Of a stretch of DNA of 64,000 bases, positions 38,991 to 46,821 are shown in pieces. Position 1 is the first letter of the stretch; each line of letters opens with the position of its first letter. Origin of the DNA: Rhodospirillales bacterium. Its GTDB lineage: Bacteria; Pseudomonadota; Alphaproteobacteria; Acetobacterales; Acetobacteraceae. The notes beneath the pieces are model-generated. The model saw only the letters and a list, made by a program, of their open reading frames with translations, was not told where the DNA came from and searched no databases. A program made the translations under genes and the position numbers. The stretch spans positions 36,287 to 100,286 of the forward strand of contig JAFKLG010000060.1 of the NCBI GenBank assembly GCA_017304945.1. Reading direction: 5' to 3'.

Positions 38991-40990
38991 GCGTCGGGTT
39001 CCATCTCGTCTGCGAATTCGGCGTCGGGCGGAGCGAAATCCGGCATGTCCGGCTCGCCCAGCGGCGTTTCGATCAAGGGCATGTCGGAGCCGATGTGGGC
39101 GGGCAGACCGTAATCGTCCACCCGCGCGTCGTGCACGGTTTCGATCCTGGCGCCCGGAAAGGTGTCCAGGATCGCGCGCACCAGCGGATGGTCGGCGGCA
39201 TCCTGCCGGCGCTGCGCATCGGCGGCACTCCCCTGCGCGGCGAGGGTGGGCTCGCCCGCCGCGGTGGACAGGGCGATGGTCCAGCGCTGGCCGGTCGCCT
39301 CGGTGAGCAGGGCGCCGAGTTTCGGGGCGAGGTCGCGGGGCGCGTCGGCTTCGGGCCTGAGTTCGATCACCGGCGGGGCGAACCGCACCACGTGGACCGA
39401 GTGGACCAGATGCGCGTGCAGCATCGCCTCCCGCCGTTCCTTCACCAGCATGGCGACGTCGCGGAAGGTGGCGAGCCGGGGCGCGGCCGGCGCCATCTCG
39501 GCCGCCGGGAGGGCGAGGGCGGCGCTGCCCGCCATGGCGGTGACCGCGCCGCCGGACCCGCCCATCGGACCGCCGCCCATTCCGGACCCCAGCGGGGCGC
39601 CGGCGGACAGGCTGCTGTTCCCGCCGCCATTGCCGCCGGCCGCGCCGGACATGCCGGCACCGCCGGTTGGGACACCGCCCCCGGGGCCGCCGCCACTGGT
39701 GAGCCGCTTCACGAGGTCGCCGGGCGTGGGCAGGTCGGCCACGTGGCACAGCCGGATCAACACCATCTCGGCTGCGGCGCGGCGGTCGGGCGCGGATTCG
39801 ACCTCGGCCACCCCCTTCAGCAGCATCTGCCAGGCGCGGCCGAGCACGGGGATGCTCAGCCGATCGGCGAGGTCGGCGCCGCGGGTGCGCTCCGCTTCCG
39901 GCAGCTCGCTTCCCGTCCGCAGGTCGGGCACGGATTTGAGCCGGGTGATCGTGTGCAGCAGCTCGAGCAGGTCCTGCAGCAGCGTGCCGAGATCGGCGCC
40001 ACGCTCATAGGCGCGGTCGGTCACGGCCAGGGCGGCGGCGGGTTTGCCCGCCATCACCGCGTCCAGCAGGTCGAACACCGCGTCCCGGTCGGCGAGGCCC
40101 AGCATGTCGGCGACCTGCGCGCCGGTGACCGCGCCCTCGGCCTGGGCGATCGCCTGGTCGAGCAGCGACAGCCCGTCGCGCACCGACCCGTCCGCCGCGC
40201 GGGCGATCAGGTCGAGTGCGGCCGGTTCGATCGCCACCCGTTCCTGATCCGCGATGCGGGCGAAGTGCTGGGCCAGTTCGGCGATCCGCACCCGGCGCAG
40301 GTCGAAGCGCTGGCAGCGCGACAGGACGGTGATCGGCACCTTGCGCAGTTCGGTCGTCGCGAAGACGAACTTCACGTGCGGCGGCGGTTCCTCGAGCGTC
40401 TTCAGCAGCGCGTTGAACGCGGCGCGGGACAGCATGTGGACCTCGTCCACCACGAAGACCTTGGTGCGCGCCTGCATCGGGCGGAAGCGGGTCGCCTCGA
40501 TGATCTCGCGCACGTCGTCGACGCCGGTGCGGCTGGCCGCGTCCATCTCCAGCACGTCGGGATGGCGGTCGGCGAGGATGGCGACGCAGTTCTCGCACAC
40601 GCCGCACGGATCGGCGGTCGGGCCGCCCTGGCCATCGGGGCCGACGCAGTTCAGCGCGCGGGCGATGATGCGGGCCGTGGTGGTCTTGCCGACGCCGCGC
40701 ACGCCGGTGAGCATGAACGCGTGCGCGACGCGGCCCACCGCGAAGGCGTTGCGCAGGGTGCGCACCATCGCCTCCTGCCCGATCATGTCGTCGAACCGCG
40801 TCGGGCGGTATTTCCGCGCCAGCACGCGGTACGGCGTGGCCCCGGACGCAGCGGCCTCGGTGTCGGGGGCCGCGGCGGGCGCCGCCGCGGCGGTGGATGC
40901 GGCTGGGGCGTCGCCGAACAGGCCGGGACCGTCCGGCGGGGGCTGCGGCAATGCGTCGGTGGGTGGGTCGTCCTGGAACAGGCCGGACAT
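38987..40990 (-). CDS. dnaX: DNA polymerase III subunits gamma/tau
   Basis: A 667-residue clamp-loader ATPase. A Pro/Ala-rich N-terminal tail of about 50 residues precedes [20 protein letters not shown]. Then come Walker A in [20 protein letters not shown], the zinc module CGVCENCVA, Walker [21 protein letters not shown] and the sensor SRC motif in [15 protein letters not shown] Gly/Ser-rich linker (about residues 445-500) leads to the tau C-terminal domain, which contacts the polymerase. No A-rich slippery heptamer was seen, so only the full-length form is evident. The SRP RNA gene lies just upstream. Confidence 0.97.
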   Translation of the reverse strand: MSGLFQDDPPTDALPQPPPDGPGLFGDAPAASTAAAAPAAAPDTEAAASGATPYRVLARKYRPTRFDDMIGQEAMVRTLRNAFAVGRVAHAFMLTGVRGVGKTTTARIIARALNCVGPDGQGGPTADPCGVCENCVAILADRHPDVLEMDAASRTGVDDVREIIEATRFRPMQARTKVFVVDEVHMLSRAAFNALLKTLEEPPPHVKFVFATTELRKVPITVLSRCQRFDLRRVRIAELAQHFARIADQERVAIEPAALDLIARAADGSVRDGLSLLDQAIAQAEGAVTGAQVADMLGLADRDAVFDLLDAVMAGKPAAALAVTDRAYERGADLGTLLQDLLELLHTITRLKSVPDLRTGSELPEAERTRGADLADRLSIPVLGRAWQMLLKGVAEVESAPDRRAAAEMVLIRLCHVADLPTPGDLVKRLTSGGGPGGGVPTGGAGMSGAAGGNGGGNSSLSAGAPLGSGMGGGPMGGSGGAVTAMAGSAALALPAAEMAPAAPRLATFRDVAMLVKERREAMLHAHLVHSVHVVRFAPPVIELRPEADAPRDLAPKLGALLTEATGQRWTIALSTAAGEPTLAAQGSAADAQRRQDAADHPLVRAILDTFPGARIETVHDARVDDYGLPAHIGSDMPLIETPLGEPDMPDFAPPDAEFADEMEPDA

Positions 40991-41047
40991 GGCGCGATCG
41001 GCCTATCTGGCGCCGGGTCGGGCAGGGACCCTGGCGAAGGGAAGACG

Positions 41048-41147
41048 GTGGGAGGCCGGCAAACGACCCGCGTGGAAACTCACTGCGGCTGCTTCCTTCC
41101 GGACCTGACCGGGTTGGCGAGGCACACGTCCGCCGCCGACCTCCCAG
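41048..41147 (-). ncRNA. ffs: Signal recognition particle RNA (4.5S type)
   Basis: On the minus strand the SRP core GGTCAGGTCCGGAAGGAAGC (41110-41091) is followed by AGCCGC, the universally conserved domain-IV loop that binds Ffh. The terminal stem pairs TGGGAGGTCGGC (41146-41135) with GCCGGCCTCCCA (41060-41049), giving a small RNA of about 100 bases. It precedes dnaX, a common alphaproteobacterial order. Confidence 0.95.
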
Positions 41148-41153
41148 CGGTGC

Positions 41154-41181
41154 ATATCATGCTTTCGGGGGGCCGGGGCAA
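41154..41181 (-). promoter_or_regulatory. Candidate sigma-70 promoter of ffs
   Basis: On the minus strand TTGCCC (41181-41176) and TGATAT (41159-41154) are separated by 16 bases. Transcription would start about 7 bases downstream, at the first base of the RNA's terminal stem. The fit of both boxes and the spacing support a real promoter. Confidence 0.6.
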
Positions 41182-41307
41182 GCCCGGGTGGAAGTCGGCG
41201 ACGGTGGCGCCGCGTGGCCGGGCGGAGTTGCCGCTGCCCCCGCCGCGTGGCACCGTCCGCCTACGCAGCGGATGGGACCGCGTGCCGCGCAGCGGAAGGG
41301 AAGCGTC

Positions 41308-42234
41308 GTGAGCCTGATCCTGGCCAGCCGGCCCAACGTCTACTCCTCCTCGCCGCTCGACCGCATCGCTTCGCGGCGGGAGGACGTGGCCTGGATCGAG
41401 CAGCAACTGGGCAGCCCCGACACGCTCTGGGTGCCGGTCTGGCGTAACCGCAACCTGGTGCGCGGGACCGAGGCCGGCACGCCCGAGGCGGTCTACATCG
41501 CCGGGGAAATGGCCGAGACGCTGCGCATGCAGGGCGGTCCCTGGGCGTTCCTCGGCCTGCTGGAAAGCCGCGCGGTGTTCGCGGTCGATATCAGCACCGC
41601 CGAGGATCCGCTGCCGCTGCTGCCGCCCGAATACGGCCAGTTCGTCGATCTCCGGTCGGTCGGCTGGGGCGTGCCCAACCCGGAAGCCGCGGTGCTCGCG
41701 CATGCACGCGGCCTGATGCACTGGCGGGCGCGGCACCGGTTCTGCGGCGTGTGCGGCGCGGTGTGCGAGGCGAAGTCCTCCGGCCACATGGTCCAGTGCA
41801 CCGCCTGCGAGTCGCAGCATTTCCCGCGCACCGACCCCGCCGTGATCATGCTGGTGCATCGCGGCGATCGCGCCCTGCTGGGCCATTCCACCCGCTTCCC
41901 GCGCGCCACCATGTATTCGACTTTGGCCGGGTTCGTGGAGCCGGGCGAGACGCTGGAGGAGGCGGTGCGCCGCGAGGTCCTGGAGGAGTCCGGCATCACC
42001 ATCGGCGAGGTGGACTACCACTCCAGCCAGCCCTGGCCGTTCCCCGGCAACATCATGCTGGGCTTCTACGCCGAGGCGCTGACCGAGGAGATCACCATCG
42101 ATCCGGTGGAACTGAAGGACGCGCGCTGGTTCACCCGGCACGAGATGCGCAACTGCGAGCAGTTCGGCTTCCAGCTGCCCCGCGCCGACAGCATCGCCCG
42201 CCGCCTGATCGAGGACTGGATCGACGCCGTATGA
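41308..42234 (+). CDS. nudC: NADH pyrophosphatase/NAD-RNA decapping hydrolase NudC
   Basis: A 308-residue Nudix enzyme that cleaves NAD(H) and removes NAD caps from RNA. The zinc ribbon is CGVCGAVC with QCTACES. The Nudix box is GFVEPGETLEEAVRREVLEESGI (about residues 209-231). The NudC-specific SQPWPFP follows in HSSQPWPFPGNIMLGF. GTG at 41308, 7 bases after GGAAGGGA, was chosen; upstream in the frame there is no homology. Its stop overlaps the next start. Confidence 0.93.
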   Translation: MSLILASRPNVYSSSPLDRIASRREDVAWIEQQLGSPDTLWVPVWRNRNLVRGTEAGTPEAVYIAGEMAETLRMQGGPWAFLGLLESRAVFAVDISTAEDPLPLLPPEYGQFVDLRSVGWGVPNPEAAVLAHARGLMHWRARHRFCGVCGAVCEAKSSGHMVQCTACESQHFPRTDPAVIMLVHRGDRALLGHSTRFPRATMYSTLAGFVEPGETLEEAVRREVLEESGITIGEVDYHSSQPWPFPGNIMLGFYAEALTEEITIDPVELKDARWFTRHEMRNCEQFGFQLPRADSIARRLIEDWIDAV

Positions 42235-42500
42235 GACTCTGGCTGATGCTGCCGCTGCTGCTGGCGGGTTGTGGCATTTTCGGACCGAAGAACGACAGTG
42301 CGCGGGCCGAATGCGAATGGCAGGCGAACAACGATCCGAAGGTGGTCGAATTGCGCATGAGGAAGTTCAGCCAGACGACCCAGGACCCGGACCTCGATCC
42401 CGATATCGCGGTCGCCAAGCACGACGCGACCTTGCGCTGCCTGCAGGCCAAGGGGCTCGCGCTGCCCGGCGGCGTGCAGGCGGTGCGGCCGCGGATCTGA
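42231..42500 (+). CDS. Small lipoprotein of unknown function
   Basis: An 89-residue protein with a classic lipoprotein signal: MRLWLMLPLLLAGCGIFGP, with the lipobox L-A-G-C at 12-15. After cleavage a short hydrophilic domain of about 75 residues remains, with the two cysteines CEWQA and LRCLQAKG. It starts in an ATGA overlap with nudC. It resembles small conserved envelope lipoproteins of Acetobacteraceae, but no function is known. Confidence 0.75.
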   Translation: MRLWLMLPLLLAGCGIFGPKNDSARAECEWQANNDPKVVELRMRKFSQTTQDPDLDPDIAVAKHDATLRCLQAKGLALPGGVQAVRPRI

Positions 42501-42504
42501 GCCG

Positions 42505-42948
42505 GTGGCGGCACCGATCCTGACGATCGGCTACGAGGGCGCTACGATCGACGGCGTGGTCGGGGCGTTGCGCGCGGCCGGAACGGAGCTGCTGATCGAC
42601 GTGCGCGCCGTGCCGCAATCGCGCAAGCCCGGTTTTTCCAAGCGCCAGCTCGCCGCCGGACTGGACGAGGCCGGGATCCGCTACCTGCATCTCGTCGGCC
42701 TCGGCACGCCGAAGCCGGGCCGCGACGCCGCCCGCGCCGGCCGGCCCGATCGCATGGAGGCGATCTTCCGCGAGCACATGACATCCGATCGCGCCCAGGC
42801 GGACCTCGCCCAGGCGCGCGGCCTGGCGCGGGACGCGCGCGTCTGCCTGCTGTGTTTCGAGCAGGATCCGGCGCAGTGCCACCGGCGGCTGGTCGCCGAG
42901 ATGGTGCAGGCCGAGACGGGGCAGGAGATCGTGCACCTGCATCCGTGA
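42505..42948 (+). CDS. DUF488 family protein
   Basis: A 147-residue protein of the DUF488 family: ILTIGYEGATIDGVVGALRA, LLIDVRAVPQSRKPGFSKRQ and the C-terminal VCLLCFEQDPAQCHRRLVAE with the conserved C-H-R-R. The start is GTG, 4 bases after the lipoprotein stop. DUF488 proteins have a small alpha/beta fold and unclear function; a nucleic-acid role has been proposed for relatives. Confidence 0.85.
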   Translation: MAAPILTIGYEGATIDGVVGALRAAGTELLIDVRAVPQSRKPGFSKRQLAAGLDEAGIRYLHLVGLGTPKPGRDAARAGRPDRMEAIFREHMTSDRAQADLAQARGLARDARVCLLCFEQDPAQCHRRLVAEMVQAETGQEIVHLHP

Positions 42949-43001
42949 CCCGGCGCGCCGCCAGCCGCGCCGATTCCGGCGGGCGACGACGCTCGCCGCT
43001 G

Positions 43002-43184
43002 TCACGCTCGCGGGCGGATCAGGAACAGGACGACCGTCGCGATCGGGACGGCCAGCGCGATCCATGCCAACCAGAGCCAGACCCCGTCCTGCCCCAGCAG
43101 CGCCGAGAGCAGGCCGAAGACCGTCAGCGCGCCCATCGCGAGTGGTCCTCGCCACAGCGCGCCGAACGGTGTCGTCGGCGCCAC
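43002..43184 (-). CDS. Small two-helix membrane protein
   Basis: Sixty residues starting at GTG, with two hydrophobic helices (about 14-31 and 36-57, LAMGALTVFGLLSALLGQDG and LAWIALAVPIATVVLFLIRP). It starts 2 bases after the PepSY gene stop, so it is the last gene of the receptor operon. Similar short proteins accompany PepSY reductase genes in siderophore operons. Nothing more can be inferred. Confidence 0.65.
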   Translation of the reverse strand: MAPTTPFGALWRGPLAMGALTVFGLLSALLGQDGVWLWLAWIALAVPIATVVLFLIRPRA

Positions 43185-43186
43185 GC

Positions 43187-44356
43187 TCAGTTCCCCACGG
43201 CCGGTGCCGGCGCGTCGATCTCATCGGCGGGCGAGCCGGCGCGCATGCGCGCGGGTCTCAGCCAGAGATAGAGGCCGCTCCCCAGAACCACGATGGTCGC
43301 GAGGTCGAGCAGGCCCCAGAGGATCTTCAGCGGCATTCCGCCATAGTCACCGAAATGGAGTGGCCGCGAGAGTTCCAGGGCGCGCAGGTACCAGGGCATG
43401 TCGAGGACCGCATCGAGCTGTCCCGTCCTGGCATCGACCAGGGCGGGGCTGAACAGCCGGCTGGTCAGTGGCGTGTTGCCCTTGGCCCAGAGCACGTAGT
43501 GGAAGGGCGTTCCGAACGGGGACCCCGGATAGATGAGACTGGTCACCAGCATCCCGGGACGCGCGGCCTTCGCCGTCCGATACGCCGCGTCCACCGATCC
43601 CAACTCCGGGGCACGCGGCGGCGCCGTTCCCTCCCAGCGCTGCAGCATCGCCTTCACGTCGGTCGCCTGCCACACGGCGAACAGCGGCTGGCTCAGCTCG
43701 TTGATCACGCCGGTGAAGCCCACCACCATCATCCAGGCCAGCGCCACCACGCCGAGCAGGTTGTGGATGTCGAGCCATCTCAGACGCGGCGAGCGCGACC
43801 GCCGCACCGTGCCGAAGCGCAGCCGCCGCATGAACGGGGCGTACAGCACGACGCCGGAGACCAGCGCCGCCAGGAACAGGCCGCCCATCGCCGCCATGAA
43901 CAAGGCGCCCGGCAGGCCCGCCAGCAGGTCGGCATGCAGGTGAAACAGCAGGAGAATAAAGGCGGCGGCGGGTGGCTGCGCGGCGGAGTCTCGTATCAGC
44001 GCCCCTGTCCGCGCATCGAACTTCAGCCAGTGCCGGCTGTCGGGGGCTCGGGTGAAGGTGGTCCAGGACGGCGCCATGAAGACGATGACCTTCGGCTCGT
44101 CATCGTCGACGAACAGGCTGGTGACGATCTGGTCGGGATAGTGGGCGCGCGCCTGCGCCACCATCGCGTCCAGCGGCGCCATCGGTGTGTCCGCCGGCAA
44201 GACGGCATAGGGCGGATCGTCCTGCAGCCAGTCCGCGATCTCCTCATGGAAGATCAGCGGCAGGCCGGTCAGGCAGGTCACCAGCAGGAATGCCGTGCAC
44301 AGCAGGCTCGTCCATTTGTGCACCGCGGACCAGACGCGGATGGTTCGGGGCGACAT
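43187..44356 (-). CDS. PepSY-associated membrane protein (siderophore/ferric reductase type)
   Basis: A 389-residue protein with four predicted helices: RVWSAVHKWTSLLCTAFLLV with TCLTGLPLIFHEEI at the N-terminus, FILLLFHLHADLLAGLPGAL and FLAALVSGVVLYAPFMRRL mid-way, and MPLKILWGLLDLATIVVLGS near the end. Conserved His residues in VHKW, FHLHAD, DIHNLLG and LHFGDYGG are typical haem ligands of this group. It is likely to reduce iron carried into the periplasm by the TonB-dependent receptor encoded upstream. The ATG at 44356 matches the family start; ATGs at 44407 and 44422 would add a polar tail. Confidence 0.85.
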   Translation of the reverse strand: MSPRTIRVWSAVHKWTSLLCTAFLLVTCLTGLPLIFHEEIADWLQDDPPYAVLPADTPMAPLDAMVAQARAHYPDQIVTSLFVDDDEPKVIVFMAPSWTTFTRAPDSRHWLKFDARTGALIRDSAAQPPAAAFILLLFHLHADLLAGLPGALFMAAMGGLFLAALVSGVVLYAPFMRRLRFGTVRRSRSPRLRWLDIHNLLGVVALAWMMVVGFTGVINELSQPLFAVWQATDVKAMLQRWEGTAPPRAPELGSVDAAYRTAKAARPGMLVTSLIYPGSPFGTPFHYVLWAKGNTPLTSRLFSPALVDARTGQLDAVLDMPWYLRALELSRPLHFGDYGGMPLKILWGLLDLATIVVLGSGLYLWLRPARMRAGSPADEIDAPAPAVGN

Positions 44357-44415
44357 GCGGGCCTGCCGCGATCGGGGGGAGGGAAGGGACTGCCGGCCGC
44401 CCGCCATGTTCGGGG

Positions 44416-46575
44416 TCACCATTGGTAGGTCAGGTTCGCCAGCACGGTGCGGCGAAGTCCGTAATAGGCGCCGCTGTTCTGCGCCGAGACGACGTAGCGC
44501 GTGTCGCCGATGTTGGTGGCGTTGAGCTGCACGGCCATTCCCTGCAGCGACGGGACCTTCGCGCCCAGATCGTACCGCGCCATCGCGTCGAACAGGGCGT
44601 AGCCGGGCGCAGTGACCGTGTTCGCCGTGTTGGCCCACTGCCCGCCGACCACACGCACGCCGGCGCCGATCTGCAGGCCGTGGAACGTCTCGTCCTGGAA
44701 CGCATAATCGGTCCACAACGACCCGAGATGCTGGGGCAGGGCGGGCGGATGCTTGCCGGCCGCGATGCCGTTGGCCTTGGTCGTGGTGTTGTCGAGATAG
44801 GAGTAGGCGAGGATAAGGTTCAGCCCCTGGGCGAGGCTGGCCTTGGCCGAGAACTCGACCCCACGAGAGCGGACTTCGCCCGCCTGGGTGTTGAAGTTGA
44901 CATGCAGCGGATCCGGGGTGAGCACGTTCTGCTGCGTCAGGTCGAACAGGGCGACGGTGAGAAGGGCGTTCCACGCCGGCGGCTGGTACTTCACGCCGAC
45001 CTCGTATTGCTGGCCCTTGGTCGGTTGGAATGGCGCGCCGGCGTAGTTGGTGCCGCTGGTCGGCTGGAACGAGGTCGTGTAGCTGAAGTAGGGCGCCAGC
45101 CCATTGGCGAAGTTGTACATCAATGCGCCCCGCCAGCTGGTGGCGGTGTTGGCGCTGTCGACCTTGGTGCCGGTCAGGTTGTTGACCGTTTGCGTATCCA
45201 GCCAGTCCTCGCGCACGCCGAGTGTGAGCGACCAGCCGTCGAGGCGGATCTGATCCTGCGCGTAGAGCCCGACCTGGTTCTGGACCTGCGCGGTCGCCTG
45301 CTGGTACGGGGCGTTCGCCGCGAGACCCACCAGCTGGTAGACCGGGTTGAGGTAATTCAGCGGCGGCGCCGGGCCCTCCCGATAGGTCCCGTTGTATCCC
45401 TGGTTCTGGTAGCCGACGCCCAGCAGCACGGTGTGGCGCAGCGGCCCGGTGGTGAAATCCGCCTGTGCCGTGTTGTCCAGCGCGACGGCGTTCATGATCT
45501 CGCGGTTGCTGAACGCGTCCCGGTTCATGATCAGGAGATTGGGCTGAAAGCCGGTCTGGTAGACGGCGCTGTAGTCGAGATCCTGATAGAGGTACCGAAC
45601 GTTCTGGCGCAGCGTCCAGACGTCGTCTAGGCGATGCTCGAGCGCATATCCCAGCGTCAGCTGCGTGCGCCTGAAGTGATCGAAGTTCTCGTCGCCCCCG
45701 TAGAAGCTGGTTGGAATGGCGCCGTGCGGGTTCGGCAAGATCGTCCCCTGCCAGGGGAGCTGATTGTAGAAGCCGCCTTGCGGGTCACGGAGCACGCTGG
45801 CGAGGAAGGTGATTTTGGTGTCGGCGTTCGGCTTCCAGGTGATCGCCGGGGCAAACGCCAGGCGCTGAACCGTCGTGTGGTCGACCTGGGTGCCGGAGTC
45901 ACGCGCGATCCCGGTCAGGCGGTAGAGCCAGGTTCCGTCCTCGCTCGCCTTGCCGCCCAGGTCGAACGCGCCCTGGATCAGGCCGTAGCTGCCGGTCGTC
46001 ACCTGCACGACGTGCAGCGGATCCTCGGTCGGCAGTTTGCTGATCAGGTCGATGAAGCCGCCCGGGGACGCCTGGCCGTACAGGACCGAGGCGGGTCCAT
46101 GCACGACGTCGATCCGCTCGAGCAGCCAGGGTTCGACCGCGGGACCGGTGAAACTACCCCGCGGCAACTTCAGCCCATCCAGGTACTGATCCGCCTGGAA
46201 GCCGCGGATGTAGGTCTGTCCATCGAACCGGACATCGGCTCCGAGCGCGTCGGTCTTGACGCCGACCGTGTAGCGGAGCGCCTGGCTGAGCGTCTGGGCA
46301 TTCTGCGTGTCCATCTGGTCGCGCGTCACGACGGAGATGGATTGCGGGGTTTCGATGAGCGGCGTGTCCGTCTTCGTGCCGGCATCGCTGCGATGCGCGA
46401 CATAGCCCTGGACGGGGCCGCGCGCCTGCTCTGCCGTTCCCTCGACCGCAACCGGCTGGAGCGTCAGCGGCGTGTCCGGCGCGGCCTGGGCGAGGGCCGG
46501 CGTTCCCGTGAACGCGGCCGATGCCAAGACGATGCAGGCAGGCCCCCAGGTGCCGGCGAGCCTCTGAAACTCCAT
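44416..46575 (-). CDS. TonB-dependent siderophore receptor
   Basis: A 719-residue outer-membrane receptor. A signal peptide (about residues 1-30, ending in GTPALAQA) is followed by the plug with TDTPLIETPQSISVVTRDQM (the siderophore-receptor signature), then YIRGFQADQYLDGLKLPRGS and the plug core RIDVVHGPASVLYGQASPGG. A long beta-barrel ends in YGLRRTVLANLTYQW, the aromatic C-terminus needed for insertion. It lacks an N-terminal signalling (STN) domain, so it is not a FecA-type transducer. It should import ferric siderophores, probably with the PepSY protein. The ATG at 46575 has AAGG nearby. Confidence 0.93.
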   Translation of the reverse strand: MEFQRLAGTWGPACIVLASAAFTGTPALAQAAPDTPLTLQPVAVEGTAEQARGPVQGYVAHRSDAGTKTDTPLIETPQSISVVTRDQMDTQNAQTLSQALRYTVGVKTDALGADVRFDGQTYIRGFQADQYLDGLKLPRGSFTGPAVEPWLLERIDVVHGPASVLYGQASPGGFIDLISKLPTEDPLHVVQVTTGSYGLIQGAFDLGGKASEDGTWLYRLTGIARDSGTQVDHTTVQRLAFAPAITWKPNADTKITFLASVLRDPQGGFYNQLPWQGTILPNPHGAIPTSFYGGDENFDHFRRTQLTLGYALEHRLDDVWTLRQNVRYLYQDLDYSAVYQTGFQPNLLIMNRDAFSNREIMNAVALDNTAQADFTTGPLRHTVLLGVGYQNQGYNGTYREGPAPPLNYLNPVYQLVGLAANAPYQQATAQVQNQVGLYAQDQIRLDGWSLTLGVREDWLDTQTVNNLTGTKVDSANTATSWRGALMYNFANGLAPYFSYTTSFQPTSGTNYAGAPFQPTKGQQYEVGVKYQPPAWNALLTVALFDLTQQNVLTPDPLHVNFNTQAGEVRSRGVEFSAKASLAQGLNLILAYSYLDNTTTKANGIAAGKHPPALPQHLGSLWTDYAFQDETFHGLQIGAGVRVVGGQWANTANTVTAPGYALFDAMARYDLGAKVPSLQGMAVQLNATNIGDTRYVVSAQNSGAYYGLRRTVLANLTYQW

Positions 46576-46619
46576 TCCCCGCATCCTTGCGTTCTGCGAA
46601 TCGTTCGCAGGACGCATAC

Positions 46620-46641
46620 TGATAATGCGACTCGATTGCAA
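46620..46641 (-). promoter_or_regulatory. Candidate Fur-type operator of the receptor operon
   Basis: On the minus strand TTGCAATCGAGTCGCATTAT with CA after it lies 45-66 bases before the receptor start. It has the imperfect TGCAAT/GCATTA symmetry of Fur boxes in TonB-receptor promoters. The call rests on position, AT-richness in a GC-rich region and symmetry. Confidence 0.45.
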
Positions 46642-46742
46642 CTATGGCCATGACGGGAGGGGGAGAGCTTGGCTCTCCCCCGTCTGGGCCAGGCGCCGTT
46701 CGGACGCTTTACCGCGAGGACGCCGGGTCGGGCCGACACGAT

Positions 46743-46787
46743 GCGGCGCCGACCTGCGCGGCGCCGACCTGTGCGGCGCCAACGCCG
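46743..46787. repeat. Three 15-base repeats resembling pentapeptide-repeat coding sequence
   Basis: The units GCGGCGCCGACCTGC, GCGGCGCCGACCTGT and GCGGCGCCAACGCCG follow without a gap. In one frame they encode A-D-L-R-G/A-D-L-C-G, the pentapeptide-repeat pattern, but the frame is short and no ribosome site was found. Between 46576 and 46821 no other gene is visible. Confidence 0.6.
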
Positions 46788-46821
46788 AGCCGTGCCGACG
46801 CTACGCCGCGCCGTGGTGACG

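Noticed and set aside
38987..40990. Programmed frameshift site in dnaX
   Set aside because: No A-rich slippery heptamer followed by a hairpin was found near the linker. The Gly/Ser region is only GC-rich.
41048..41147. Hairpin as terminator of the divergent nudC and dnaX genes
   Set aside because: The sequence contains the conserved GGTCAGGTCCGGAAGGAAGC loop and is the SRP RNA; there is no T-run.
46743..46787. Functional pentapeptide-repeat protein gene
   Set aside because: The frame is only about 64 codons long, has no ribosome site and contains only three repeat units.
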